Positions 17,582-26,917 of a stretch of 64,000 bases of DNA are shown piece by piece. How positions within the stretch are numbered: position 1 is the first letter of the stretch; the number at the start of each line of letters is the position of its first letter. The notes beneath the pieces were generated by a model. The model saw only the letters and a list, made by a program, of their open reading frames with translations, was not told where the DNA came from and made no database searches. The position numbers and the translations under genes were made by a program. Source of the stretch: Formosa undariae. Lineage in GTDB: Bacteria; Bacteroidota; Bacteroidia; Flavobacteriales; Flavobacteriaceae. The stretch lies in assembly GCF_042427615.1 (NCBI RefSeq), contig NZ_JBHMEZ010000032.1, positions 248,001-312,000 of the forward strand, written 5' to 3'.

Positions 17582-17764
17582 TAAAAATCTAAAGGTAGAA
17601 ACTAAAACAAAATCGAAGCGTCATACTGAACTTGTTTCAGTATCACACGAAATAATAAATAATGAGACCCTGAAATAAATTCAGGGTGACGGATGTGTTA
17701 ATATTGAATTAAGACTAAAACATCAACAGATCGTCATGCTAAACTCGTTTCAGCATCACATTAG
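17576..17764. repeat. Right REP-like repeat cluster
   Basis: Forward copies at 17613-17650 (stem ATACTGAA/TTCAGTAT) and 17730-17764 (ATGCTAAA/TTTCAGCAT), an inverted copy at 17661-17692 (stem ACCCTGAA/TTCAGGGT), and a decayed inverted copy at 17576 (CTCTAGTAAAAATCT). The order mirrors the left cluster. The remainder up to 17875 shows no gene. Confidence 0.88.
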
Positions 17765-17875
17765 AAAGGTTTTTAAATTGAATATAGAGAACATGTAACC
17801 TGTTTAGACTTACGAACAAAAAGAATTTACCTGAATTAGTATTTATCTAATTCAACTGAAAAAAACAAAACTGTT

Positions 17876-18652
17876 ATGAACAGAATAAATCAAAAACTCC
17901 AAGAAGACAAAAAATTATTGTCTATATATTTTACCGCTGGATATCCTAGTTTAAACGATACGGTAAGCATCATTGAAGACCTTGAAAAAAATGGCGTGGA
18001 TATGATTGAAATCGGGTTACCTTTTAGTGATCCATTAGCCGATGGTCCAACCATTCAAGCAAGTTCTACGCAAGCCCTAAAAAACGGAATGACTACAGCA
18101 AAGTTATTCGAACAGTTAAAAGACATTAGAAAAACAGTATCAATACCGTTAGTAATAATGGGATACTTCAACCCTATTTTACAATATGGTGTAGAGGCCT
18201 TCTGTAAAAAATGTCAAGAGATTGGTATCGATGGCTTTATTATTCCTGATTTACCTGTAAACGAATACAAGGACCACTACCAAGACACTTTCGAGAAATA
18301 CGGATTGGTAAACGTCTTTTTAATTACACCTCAAACGTCTAACGATCGTATTGCGTTTATAGATGACATCTCTAACGGTTTTATTTATATGGTAAGTAGT
18401 GCAAGTGTAACTGGAAGTCAGTCAGGATTTGGAGACGAGCAGACCGCTTACTTTAAACGTATTTCTGATATGAATTTGAAAACACCACAAATCATCGGAT
18501 TCGGAATTAATAATGCTGAAACTTTTAATCAGGCAGCAACATACACCAAAGGAGCTATAATTGGAAGTGCATTTATAAAGTATATTACCGAAAATGGTAT
18601 TAATAATATTGGAGATTTCACATCTAAAATTAAACCACAACTTAAAGCTTAA
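17876..18652 (+). CDS. trpA: Tryptophan synthase alpha subunit
   Basis: Splits indole-3-glycerol phosphate to indole, which passes to TrpB. The 258 residues include MIEIGLPFSDPLADGPTIQASSTQAL (catalytic Glu and Asp region), PLVIMGYFNPILQYG, DGFIIPDLPVNE and VSSASVTGSQSGF, with the phosphate-binding IGFGI segment. It is the last trp gene, 800 bp from trpFB because of the repeat/GIY-YIG insertion. It may rely on read-through or a local promoter. Confidence 0.96.
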   Translation: MNRINQKLQEDKKLLSIYFTAGYPSLNDTVSIIEDLEKNGVDMIEIGLPFSDPLADGPTIQASSTQALKNGMTTAKLFEQLKDIRKTVSIPLVIMGYFNPILQYGVEAFCKKCQEIGIDGFIIPDLPVNEYKDHYQDTFEKYGLVNVFLITPQTSNDRIAFIDDISNGFIYMVSSASVTGSQSGFGDEQTAYFKRISDMNLKTPQIIGFGINNAETFNQAATYTKGAIIGSAFIKYITENGINNIGDFTSKIKPQLKA

Positions 18653-18731
18653 CGTTTGTTAACAAGGGTTTAAGACGGTTTTGGCGACCTGTGAATATTC
18701 ATTTTTATACCTTATGGATGAACTAATAAAA

Positions 18732-18884
18732 ATGAATATCATGGGAATTATTAAAGATCAAAAGAAATTTAATCCAAAACAAAAACAATCGAATCCAACA
18801 AATCCTACGGCAAATACCGATCAGGACACCAGAAAGTTCGATATGAATAGCGAAACAATTAAAGAACAACAAAATAAAAAATAA
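18732..18884 (+). CDS. Small hypothetical protein
   Basis: Unrecognised 50-residue product from the ATG at 18732 (47 residues from the ATG at 18741, MGIIKDQKKFNPKQKQ). It is very polar, rich in Asn, Gln, Lys and Thr, with no signal peptide or membrane segment, and probably disordered. It lies between trpA and trmL, and its stop is 9 nt before a terminator. The start cannot be fixed from sequence. Confidence 0.55.
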   Translation: MNIMGIIKDQKKFNPKQKQSNPTNPTANTDQDTRKFDMNSETIKEQQNKK

Positions 18885-18893
18885 TTAAATTTT

Positions 18894-18928
18894 AAAAAAG
18901 ACTTTTCAGAAAACGAAAAGTCTTTTTT
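18894..18928 (+). terminator. Terminator
   Basis: AAAAAAGACTTTTC pairs with GAAAAGTCTTTTTT, a 14-bp stem with a 7-nt loop. It ends the trp operon/small ORF region. Confidence 0.85.
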
Positions 18929-18950
18929 CTATTACTATACCACTTACATT

Positions 18951-19403
18951 ATGCCACTAAACATTGTTCTTTTTGAGCCAGAAATACCAAATAATACGGG
19001 AAATATTGGTCGATTAAGCTTGGCCTCAGGCTCTAACTTACATTTAGTAAAACCTTTTGGTTTCGAAATAGACGACAAGCGGTTAAAGCGCGCAGGTTTG
19101 GACTATTGGCAACATCTAAATGTGACGTATTACGATTCTATTACAGATTTTTTCAAAATAAATGAAAACAAAAAAATGGCATTTTTGTCTAGTCACGGCG
19201 AAAAGAACCATTGGGATATCAATTTTGAAGATGATATGTTTCTCATCTTCGGAAAAGAATCAGTAGGACTTCCAAAGGAACTAATTGAAAACCACAAAGA
19301 AGACCTTTTCAAAATTCCACTTTTTAGTGAACACGTCCGTAGTTTAAACTTAGCTAATGCCGTTGGAATTGTCGTTTATGAAGGCCTAAAAAAATTAAGT
19401 TAG
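18951..19403 (+). CDS. trmL: tRNA (cytidine/uridine-2'-O-)-methyltransferase TrmL
   Basis: SPOUT-class methyltransferase that methylates the ribose of wobble nucleotide 34 in certain tRNA-Leu. The 150-residue length is typical. Motifs are NIVLFEPEIPNNTGNIGRL at the N-terminus, the knot segments FGKESVGLPKEL and LNLANAVGIVVYE, and KRAGLDYW. Confidence 0.94.
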   Translation: MPLNIVLFEPEIPNNTGNIGRLSLASGSNLHLVKPFGFEIDDKRLKRAGLDYWQHLNVTYYDSITDFFKINENKKMAFLSSHGEKNHWDINFEDDMFLIFGKESVGLPKELIENHKEDLFKIPLFSEHVRSLNLANAVGIVVYEGLKKLS

Positions 19404-19478
19404 CACCTCAATTTAATTTAAAAAGCTGATTAATTAATTTGTACATTTCGCCCCTAAAATACTAGTAAACAGATTTTC

Positions 19479-21002
19479 ATGGAAGATATTGAAAATATTG
19501 AATTAGCTTATTTAAGTCTTGACGATTATCAAGAACTTAAAGCAGCAATGATTGAGTCGTACAGCAGCATGCCCGATTCCTATTGGAGAGAACATCAAAT
19601 AGAAACCCTATTAAAACAATTTCCAGAGGGACAAGTTGTTATAAAAATAAACAACCAAATTGCGGGTTGTGCACTCTCTATAATTGTAGATTATAGTCAG
19701 TTTGACAATGCGCATACGTACAAAGATATTACAGGAAATTACACATTTAACACCCATAATAAAGACGGCGACGTTATTTATGGCGTCGATGTGTTTATTA
19801 AACCAGAATTTAGAGGCTTACGCTTAGGTAGACGTCTTTACGATTACCGAAAGGAATTGTGCGAACGTCTTAATTTAAGAGGCTTGGCTTTTGGTGGACG
19901 TATTCCTAATTATCATAAATTTTCTAACGAGCTTAGTCCTAAAGAATACATTGATAAAGTAAAACGTAAAGAGATTCACGATCCTGTTTTAAACTTTCAA
20001 ATTTCTAACGACTTTCATCCTACTCGTGTGCTTAAAAATTATTTAGAAGGCGATAGTAATTCTGAAGATTATGCCGTGCTTTTAGAGTGGGATAACATTT
20101 ATTATGAGAAGAAAGAAACCAAAGCAGCTACTACAAAAAAGATAGTTCGTTTAGGATTAATTCAATGGCAAATGCGTCCTTATAACGATTTGGATGAATT
20201 AATGCAACAAGCAGAATATTTTGTCGATGCCGTTTCTGGATATAGAAGTGACTTCGCCTTGTTTCCTGAATTTTTTAATGCACCGTTAATGGCAGACGAT
20301 AATCATTTATCGGAACCTGATGCAATTAGAAATTTAGCTGAACACACTGCAGAAATTGTTTTACGATTCTCTAAGCTAGCTATTTCTTATAACATCAATA
20401 TTATTACGGGAAGTATGCCAGAAATCGCTGAAGACAACCGACTGTATAATGTTGGCTATTTATGCCGAAGAGATGGTACGACAGAACGCTATGAAAAATT
20501 GCATGTTACACCAGACGAAGCTAAAGTCTGGGGAATGGAAGGTGGTTACAAGCTTGAAGCTTTCGATACCGACTGTGGTAAAATAGGTATTCTGATATGT
20601 TATGATTCTGAATTCCCAGAATTAAGCAGATTGCTAGCCGATCAAGGAATGGACATCTTATTCGTGCCATTTTTAACAGACACTCAAAACGGATATTCTC
20701 GAGTTAGACATTGCGCACAAGCACGTGCCATTGAAAACGAATGTTACGTCGCCATAGCTGGAAGTGTTGGTAACTTACCAAAGGTCCATAACATGGATAT
20801 TCAGTTTGCACAATCTATGGTCTTTACACCGTGTGATTTTGCCTTTCCTGCAAACGGGATTAAAGCTGAAGCAACACCAAACACCGAAATGATTTTAATA
20901 GCAGACGTCGATATCGACCTACTTAGAAATCTTAACCAATTTGGAAGTGTAAAAAACTTAAGAGATAGACGAAAAGATATTTTTGAATTAAGAAAAAAAT
21001 AG
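19479..21002 (+). CDS. Bifunctional GNAT acetyltransferase / carbon-nitrogen hydrolase
   Basis: Two-domain protein of 507 residues. Residues about 5-205 form a GNAT N-acetyltransferase (VDVFIKPEFRGLRLGRRLYDYRKEL as the acetyl-CoA loop). Residues about 222-500 form a nitrilase-superfamily domain with the Glu-Lys-Cys triad at E264 (LFPEFFN), K340 (EKLHVTPDE) and C374 (ICYDSEFPE). This fusion is known in Bacteroidota. The substrate is unknown; an amide of a small amine is likely. A terminator follows. Confidence 0.92.
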   Translation: MEDIENIELAYLSLDDYQELKAAMIESYSSMPDSYWREHQIETLLKQFPEGQVVIKINNQIAGCALSIIVDYSQFDNAHTYKDITGNYTFNTHNKDGDVIYGVDVFIKPEFRGLRLGRRLYDYRKELCERLNLRGLAFGGRIPNYHKFSNELSPKEYIDKVKRKEIHDPVLNFQISNDFHPTRVLKNYLEGDSNSEDYAVLLEWDNIYYEKKETKAATTKKIVRLGLIQWQMRPYNDLDELMQQAEYFVDAVSGYRSDFALFPEFFNAPLMADDNHLSEPDAIRNLAEHTAEIVLRFSKLAISYNINIITGSMPEIAEDNRLYNVGYLCRRDGTTERYEKLHVTPDEAKVWGMEGGYKLEAFDTDCGKIGILICYDSEFPELSRLLADQGMDILFVPFLTDTQNGYSRVRHCAQARAIENECYVAIAGSVGNLPKVHNMDIQFAQSMVFTPCDFAFPANGIKAEATPNTEMILIADVDIDLLRNLNQFGSVKNLRDRRKDIFELRKK

Positions 21003-21028
21003 AGTTTAAAAAATTATTACCATAAACT

Positions 21029-21067
21029 AAAGCATCATATTTGAAAAGATATGATGCTTTTTTTTTA
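21029..21067 (+). terminator. Terminator after the GNAT-nitrilase gene
   Basis: AAAGCATCATAT pairs with ATATGATGCTTT around an 8-nt loop and is followed by nine T residues. Confidence 0.88.
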
Positions 21068-21204
21068 ATCAAAAAAGGACAAGAATTAACAAATATTTAA
21101 GATAAAATATTCGACTGCTTTCATTTTCTCCAAAGTTTATTATCTTCGCACCGATCAAATAAATATTATCATTACAGCTTAAATACTACTAAAACCAACA
21201 TTCT

Positions 21205-22254
21205 ATGTTAGAACACTTTAAAACATCAAAATGGTGTAAACACATCTTGTTTTTAGCTTTTTTAATTTCATCAATTCATCAAATTCGTGCTCAAAATGAC
21301 ACTTTAGTCCTTAAAAATAACGATAAACTTATTGGAGAAATTAAGGAAATGTCTAAAGGCGTTTTAACAATAAAAACTCCTTATAGCGACAGCGATTTTA
21401 AAGTAAAATGGAAAGAAGTTGTTAAGGTAAGTAGTAACCAAACCTACCTAATGACTTTATCGGACGGAAGACGAATTAATAGTATTCTTAAATCTACACC
21501 TGGTGAAGAAGGAAAGGTGACACTTGTACAGGATAATATAGAATTGGTAAGTGATATTGAAGATATTGTGTATATTAAAGCTATAAAAGGTAGTTTTATT
21601 TCGCGTGTAGATGCTAGCTTATCTATCGGATTTAACTTTGCAAAAACTAACAATTTAACGCAGTTTTCTATATTAAGTAATATAGGCTATACGGCAGATA
21701 AATGGGGATTCACCGCAGGTTTTAACTCCGTTAGAAGTAATCAGGACGATGTAGATGAAACCAAACGTACAGATGCAAATATTGGTGCAAAATACTTTAT
21801 GAAACGTGATTGGTTTGCTTTAGCAAATGCCGATTTCTTATCTAACGACGAGCAGTTATTAAAATTACGTTCTTCAACACAAGGAGGTATTGGTAAATAT
21901 TTTATTCATTCAAATCGTGTATATTTTGCAACAGGTACTGGTTTAGCTTGGACCAATGAAAACTATACAGACCCTTCACTTAAAACAAAAAACAGTTTAG
22001 AAGCCTTTTTATCATTAGAATTAAATATGTTCGATTACGACGATTTAAGTCTATATTCTAAATTTGTAGTATACCCTAGTTTAACAGAAAGTGATCGTAT
22101 AAGAACCGATTTAAATCTTAATGTTAAATATGATTTACCTTTAGATTTCTTTGTGCAATTAGGTCTAACACATAACTACGATAGTCAACCTATTGAAGGT
22201 GCATCAACTACCGATTATGTTTTTCAAACTACCATTGGTTGGGAATTGGACTAA
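21205..22254 (+). CDS. DUF481 outer-membrane beta-barrel protein
   Basis: Secreted 349-residue protein with a signal peptide ending near IRAQN. Residues about 30-130 are an SH3-like region (LVLKNNDKLIGEIKEMSKGVLTIKT). The C-terminal 200 residues are a DUF481 barrel with alternating strands (RTDANIGAKYFMKRDWFALANADF ... LGLTHNYDS) and a terminal strand ending TIGWELD. The function is not known; it is probably an outer-membrane protein. A TAnnTTnG-type -7 box lies near 21140. Confidence 0.85.
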   Translation: MLEHFKTSKWCKHILFLAFLISSIHQIRAQNDTLVLKNNDKLIGEIKEMSKGVLTIKTPYSDSDFKVKWKEVVKVSSNQTYLMTLSDGRRINSILKSTPGEEGKVTLVQDNIELVSDIEDIVYIKAIKGSFISRVDASLSIGFNFAKTNNLTQFSILSNIGYTADKWGFTAGFNSVRSNQDDVDETKRTDANIGAKYFMKRDWFALANADFLSNDEQLLKLRSSTQGGIGKYFIHSNRVYFATGTGLAWTNENYTDPSLKTKNSLEAFLSLELNMFDYDDLSLYSKFVVYPSLTESDRIRTDLNLNVKYDLPLDFFVQLGLTHNYDSQPIEGASTTDYVFQTTIGWELD

Positions 22255-22274
22255 TCTAAATAAAATACTCATAA

Positions 22275-22307
22275 AAAAAACGTGTTAGAATTTCTAACAC
22301 GTTTTTT
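22275..22307. terminator. Bidirectional terminator
   Basis: AAAAAACGTGTTAGAA pairs with TTTCTAACACGTTTTTT. It separates the convergent DUF481 gene and DoxDA gene. Confidence 0.88.
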
Positions 22308-22329
22308 GTTTTAAAGCCTCTTTATCAAC

Positions 22330-23355
22330 TTAATTCATAGAGATTTCTTGTTCCCAAGTTATCCCACTAATATCTGTTAGCTTTAAAGTCAATTCTCCTT
22401 TTGGTAAAAGCTTCAAACGATTATCTATTAACTTTAATTCGGCCCGAGATCCTAATGGAATAATTAAGCTATGTGCTCCAGGTTTTACTTTGGCCACATA
22501 TTTATTACTAATCATTTCAGTTTTAAATTCAGCTAATTGTTCCCCATTTAATGATAAAACAGATTGATTATCCTGATTCATAACATCAATTCCAATTAGA
22601 AAAGAACCATAGACATCGACACCTTCAACTCTAAAAACCTCAAAGTTTAATGTTTCATTTTTAATATGTGCATTAGAAATTTCAATTTTAGGCTTTACCG
22701 ATTTGTTATGTAAAGTTCCCCAAACACCACCGTGGAAATACTGATTAGTAAATAGAGTTAGAAATAATATTCCAACAGCACCAACAAGAGTCACTCTAGA
22801 GACAAACTTTTCTGTTAGCGGAAGTGGCCCAGAACCCAACCATTTAAACATCGTTTTTTTGGTAATAGGAAATCCTTTCTTCATAAAGTAATAATCTAAA
22901 GAATATCTTCCGCTTCCTGTTAAGAACAATGTAAATCCTGTTGCGATTCCCAAGACACCTATTTGCCATTCGTCAAGACAAGTGGTACCAATCCAACCAG
23001 ACCCTAATAGAATCCCCATAGCCAAGCTAAACACGCCTATACTCATTAAACGTGTAAATAGTCCAAGCATAATTAATAGTCCTACAATACCTTCTATAAT
23101 AGTAAAACTAGCCATTGCCCACCAAAGTGAATCTGGGTTTTCTACTAAATGAAGAATTATAGGTTTTATACCTAGAGCGTTTGGTAAAAAATGATTGAAT
23201 TTTTCTCCGATATAACCTGCTGTTTCCGGATCTAATTTATTTGCTAATATTGATCTGCGCCAGAAAGCAGAAAAATAAGTCCACCCCACAACTAAACGTA
23301 AGCTGAGAGTAAACATACCAGCCGTAGTATATGACTGCGATATATTTGTATTCAT
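22330..23355 (-). CDS. Thiosulfate:quinone oxidoreductase-like DoxD-DoxA fusion
   Basis: Membrane protein of 341 residues. Residues about 10-185 are a four-helix DoxD domain (LRLVVGWTYFSAFWRRSI ... GLLIMLGLFTRLMSIGVF ... GIATGFTLFLTGSGRYSLDYY). After a further transmembrane helix near 190-210 the last 120 residues are a periplasmic DoxA-like beta domain. DoxD and DoxA form the archaeal thiosulfate:quinone oxidoreductase; the fused form is common in Bacteroidota, where the substrate is unproven. The two rhodaneses at 9-10 kb could be sulfur partners (inference). Confidence 0.85.
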   Translation of the reverse strand: MNTNISQSYTTAGMFTLSLRLVVGWTYFSAFWRRSILANKLDPETAGYIGEKFNHFLPNALGIKPIILHLVENPDSLWWAMASFTIIEGIVGLLIMLGLFTRLMSIGVFSLAMGILLGSGWIGTTCLDEWQIGVLGIATGFTLFLTGSGRYSLDYYFMKKGFPITKKTMFKWLGSGPLPLTEKFVSRVTLVGAVGILFLTLFTNQYFHGGVWGTLHNKSVKPKIEISNAHIKNETLNFEVFRVEGVDVYGSFLIGIDVMNQDNQSVLSLNGEQLAEFKTEMISNKYVAKVKPGAHSLIIPLGSRAELKLIDNRLKLLPKGELTLKLTDISGITWEQEISMN

Positions 23356-23384
23356 GAATGTATATTTTGTAAAATGAAAAATAA

Positions 23385-23413
23385 TTTTAACGTAGTTGAT
23401 CGTTACGTTAAAA
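23385..23413 (-). terminator. Inverted repeat, probable terminator
   Basis: A perfect 10-bp stem, TTTTAACGTA (23385-23394) with TACGTTAAAA (23404-23413), loop 9 nt. On the minus strand it is followed by TTATTTTT. It overlaps the end of the 23403-23795 gene and lies 30 bp before DoxDA. It could also be an operator. Confidence 0.55.
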
Positions 23414-23795
23414 TGACATCTTTCTTATTTTTATACAAAATATAAAGCGGAATTTTTAAAGGATGAACACGTTTACTTTGTGCAAGAAAAGGAATCGGTT
23501 TCTCTAAAACCAAAACGGTCTCTAAGCCAATGTACTTTGAATGTAGAGGTAATATTCCAGCAATCTTAATATGCTTACTACTATTGTCTGAAGTACTAAA
23601 TTCGGAGACTTCAAACGTGTCACAACTCCTATTTAATTGAGCTATTTTACTTTTACTAGTAACTTCAGTTTTATCAAGTTGTAAAGCGGATTGTAAACTC
23701 GTTCTAACCGAACATGGAGACAATAACAAAAGCATTCCAAGACTAAAAATCTTGAGAAATTGAATGAAACTATTATGTGTTTTTACCTTAACCAT
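23403..23795 (-). CDS. Hypothetical protein with N-terminal membrane anchor
   Basis: Unrecognised 130-residue product. A hydrophobic segment (FLKIFSLGMLLLLSPCSV, about residues 13-31) could be a signal or anchor; SPCSV may be an atypical lipobox. The rest is polar and ends in KKDVILT. It is upstream of the DoxDA gene on the same strand, separated from it by an inverted repeat. Confidence 0.55.
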   Translation of the reverse strand: MVKVKTHNSFIQFLKIFSLGMLLLLSPCSVRTSLQSALQLDKTEVTSKSKIAQLNRSCDTFEVSEFSTSDNSSKHIKIAGILPLHSKYIGLETVLVLEKPIPFLAQSKRVHPLKIPLYILYKNKKDVILT

Positions 23796-23862
23796 TTAAT
23801 CTATAAAAATAGATATTGTAAACACACCCAACCGTTATAGCGACGTTAAATTTAAAACAAAA

Positions 23863-23900
23863 AAAACGCATTAGCTTATCACTAATACGTTTATATTTTT
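23863..23900 (-). terminator. Terminator downstream of argS
   Basis: ACGCATTAG with CTAATACGT (one mismatch) and A/T runs on both sides, about 80 bp past the argS stop. Stem is moderate. Confidence 0.6.
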
Positions 23901-23982
23901 TGAGTATATATTTATGATTCTAAATTAGTCAAGCAATTTGTCTTAATTTTTCTCTCATATTTTCCTTAAAACAATTTTAAAA

Positions 23983-25761
23983 TTACATGCGTTCTGGAAC
24001 TTGAATTCCTAATAACTTAAACGCATTTTTTATAGTTGTAGAAACTGCTTGAGCCAACTGCACTCTAAATATTTTTTCATTTAAATCGTCTGCTCCTAAA
24101 ATAGATACATTCTGGTAGAAAGAATTAAATTCCTTTACTAAATCGTAAGTATAATTTGCAATTATTGCAGGACTATATTGCACTGCTGCTAATTGAATCG
24201 CTTCAGGAAACAATTGTAATTGTTTTAGCAACGATTTTTCTTTCTCGTGTAATTCAATTTTTGGAGTATCTATCGTATAATCGAAGTCTGCTTTTCTAAT
24301 TATAGACTGAATTCTCGCATAGGTATACTGAATAAATGGCCCTGTGTTTCCTTGAAAATCGATAGATTCTTTAGGGTCGAATAAAATTCGTTTTTTAGGG
24401 TCTACTTTTAGGATGTAATACTTTAAAGCGCCAAGACCAATTGTGCTATACAATTCGTCTTTTTCGTCTTGCGAATACCCATCTAACTTTCCTAATTCTT
24501 CAGAAATTTCTCCTGCTGTTTCAGCCATTTCAGAAATTAAATCGTCGGCATCGACAACAGTTCCCTCTCTACTCTTCATTTTTCCGCTTGGTAAATCTAC
24601 CATACCATAACTTAAATGAAATAGGTTTTTAGACCATTCAAATCCTAATTTTTGAAGAATTAAGAATAAGACTTTAAAATGATAATCTTGCTCGTTACCA
24701 ACGGTATAAACCAAACCTCCAACATTTGGATAATCTTTTATACGCTGAATGGCAGTACCAATATCTTGCGTCATGTACACTGCGGTACCATCTGAACGTA
24801 AAACGATTTTCTCATCTAAACCTTCTTCAGTTAAATCGCACCATACAGATCCATCTTCTTTCTGGAAAAACACTCCCGTTTTTAAACCTTCGGCAACAAA
24901 TTCTTTTCCTAGTAAATACGTATCACTTTCGTAATAATAACAGTCGAAATCTACACCTAAGTTTTTATAAGACACTTCAAAACCATCGTAAACCCATTGG
25001 TTCATGGTTTTCCAAAGCGAAACAACGGCTTCATCTCCTGCTTCCCACTTTAACAACATGGCTTGTGCTTCTAAAAGAATTGGTGCTTGCTTTTTAGCAT
25101 CGTCTTCAGAAAGTCCATCTGCTTTTAAAGTTTCTATTTCCTTCTTATATTCTTGATCGAATTTTACATAGTAATTCCCGACTAACTTATCACCTTTTAA
25201 ACCTGTGCTTTCCGGTGTTTCACCAGCTCCAAAACGTTCCCAAGCCAACATACTTTTACAAATATGAATACCACGGTCGTTTATAATTTGAGTTTTGTAT
25301 ACATTTTGCCCTGAAGCTTTTAAAATTTCGGCAACACTATATCCCAATAAATTATTTCTGATATGTCCAAGGTGAAGCGGCTTATTTGTGTTTGGAGAAG
25401 AATATTCTACCATAACAGCTTTAGCATCTTCAATTGGAGTTACATATCCGAAAGTAGGTTCTGCTTTTATACTATTAAACCAATTCTGATAATAAGAATC
25501 TGCAATTACAATATTCAAGAATCCTTTAACGACATTATAGCCCGTTACATCTTCTACTTCTTTAAGTAAATATGCACCAACAGCCTCACCAATTTGAACT
25601 GGATTTCCTTTTACAACGCGTAACATAGGAAAAACGACCACAGTAATATCTCCTTCAAACTCTTTACGAGTCGACTGAAATTCTACTGTTTCTAATTCGG
25701 CATTATAAATAGATTTTATGGCTTGTTTGACGTGTTGCGACAAAGACTCTTGTATACTCAT
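23983..25761 (-). CDS. argS: Arginyl-tRNA synthetase
   Basis: Class I synthetase that charges tRNA-Arg. The 592 residues start with an Add-1 tRNA-binding domain (about 1-110) and have YSSPNTNKPLHLGHIRNN (HIGH motif), LPSGKMKSREGTVVDADDL (KMSKS-like) and an all-helical C-terminal domain ending LLGIQVPERM, which is very typical. It is preceded by a 160-bp gap with no gene. Confidence 0.97.
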   Translation of the reverse strand: MSIQESLSQHVKQAIKSIYNAELETVEFQSTRKEFEGDITVVVFPMLRVVKGNPVQIGEAVGAYLLKEVEDVTGYNVVKGFLNIVIADSYYQNWFNSIKAEPTFGYVTPIEDAKAVMVEYSSPNTNKPLHLGHIRNNLLGYSVAEILKASGQNVYKTQIINDRGIHICKSMLAWERFGAGETPESTGLKGDKLVGNYYVKFDQEYKKEIETLKADGLSEDDAKKQAPILLEAQAMLLKWEAGDEAVVSLWKTMNQWVYDGFEVSYKNLGVDFDCYYYESDTYLLGKEFVAEGLKTGVFFQKEDGSVWCDLTEEGLDEKIVLRSDGTAVYMTQDIGTAIQRIKDYPNVGGLVYTVGNEQDYHFKVLFLILQKLGFEWSKNLFHLSYGMVDLPSGKMKSREGTVVDADDLISEMAETAGEISEELGKLDGYSQDEKDELYSTIGLGALKYYILKVDPKKRILFDPKESIDFQGNTGPFIQYTYARIQSIIRKADFDYTIDTPKIELHEKEKSLLKQLQLFPEAIQLAAVQYSPAIIANYTYDLVKEFNSFYQNVSILGADDLNEKIFRVQLAQAVSTTIKNAFKLLGIQVPERM

Positions 25762-25925
25762 TACAATTGATTTAATTAAGAGGCCAAAGATACTATTTTT
25801 ATCACATTAAAGGGAAAGATTGTAATATGGAAAGATGATATAAACGTTTCCAACGGACTCTAAAATCCGAGAATAAACAACGTTACCTCATTTAAAACAA
25901 ACAGATCTTTACAATTAATAGAAAA

Positions 25926-26861
25926 TTACGCTTTAAGCAAAAATACCTCAGCCATCATACAGCGTGCACTTCCACCACCACAAGCTTCAATTGTATCTAG
26001 AGAACTATGTACAATTTTACAATGTTTAGTAATGGTATTAATTTGAGACCCCGTTAATGATTGATGTGCAGAACTACTCATAATTAAGAATAACTCATCG
26101 TTAATTCCACGAACTTGAAGCATATTTCCTGCAAAATGCTCTACTTGAGATTCTGTGATCGAAATAATTTCTTTTCCGCTTTCCTTTAAATGCTGAAGCA
26201 CCTGTTTACGTTCTTTTTTATCGTCTATACTCTCTAAACAAATAACGGCGAAATTCTCTGCCAAGCACATCATTACATTAGTATGGTAGATAGGTTTTCT
26301 CTCCCCTTCTACCGTTTGATAAGCTGTAAAAACAACAGGAAAATAATCGAAATCTTCACAAAACTCTATAAATAAATCTTCGTCGGCTCTAGCAGACAAT
26401 GCGCAATATGCTTTTCCATTTACACGATCTAATAATAAACTTCCGGTACCTTCTAAAAACAAGCCTTCTTCTTCGGCACTCGTATAATCCAGTACATCGT
26501 TAATTACAAAACCTTTTTCTTCTAGTACATCAAAAACATCTTCACGACGTTCTAAACGTCTATTTTCTGCAAACATAGGATACAATCCCACCGTACCATT
26601 TTCGTGAAATGAAATCCAGTTATTAGGAAAAATAGAATCCGGAGTGTCCAATTTTTCGTTATCATTTATTACAATAACTTGTACTCCAATGGTTGTTAAT
26701 TTCTCAACAAAATTATCAAATTCTTGTTGTGCTTTTACATTTACCGTTTCTGGCAAAACACCTTTCATCGCTGTTTGATAATAATTATTAACAGCTGTCT
26801 GTTCGTTCATTCTAAAATTAACGGGACGAACCATTAAAATGGTATCTGTAGTATGTTGCAT
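25926..26861 (-). CDS. ctlX: Citrulline utilization hydrolase (CtlX) family
   Basis: Guanidine-group modifying enzyme fold (arginine deiminase/dimethylargininase superfamily), 311 residues. Visible features are LMVRPVNFRMNEQTAVNNYYQ at the start, FPNNWISFH (Asp/His substrate loop region), and the C-terminal active-site Cys in CGGGSARCMMAE. The CtlX subgroup acts on citrulline in some species; the substrate here is inferred from family. It is 56 bp downstream of the HAD gene and may share its transcript. Confidence 0.87.
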   Translation of the reverse strand: MQHTTDTILMVRPVNFRMNEQTAVNNYYQTAMKGVLPETVNVKAQQEFDNFVEKLTTIGVQVIVINDNEKLDTPDSIFPNNWISFHENGTVGLYPMFAENRRLERREDVFDVLEEKGFVINDVLDYTSAEEEGLFLEGTGSLLLDRVNGKAYCALSARADEDLFIEFCEDFDYFPVVFTAYQTVEGERKPIYHTNVMMCLAENFAVICLESIDDKKERKQVLQHLKESGKEIISITESQVEHFAGNMLQVRGINDELFLIMSSSAHQSLTGSQINTITKHCKIVHSSLDTIEACGGGSARCMMAEVFLLKA

Positions 26862-26917
26862 ATTTGTTAAAAATTTCGAGCAAAATTAGTCTTTTTTCTG
26901 ATATAGAATGGCCTCTT

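Noticed and set aside
17088..17764. CRISPR array in the trpB-trpA gap
   Set aside because: Repeats alternate in orientation, vary in stem sequence with compensation, have irregular spacing and no cas genes; they are REP-like, not CRISPR.
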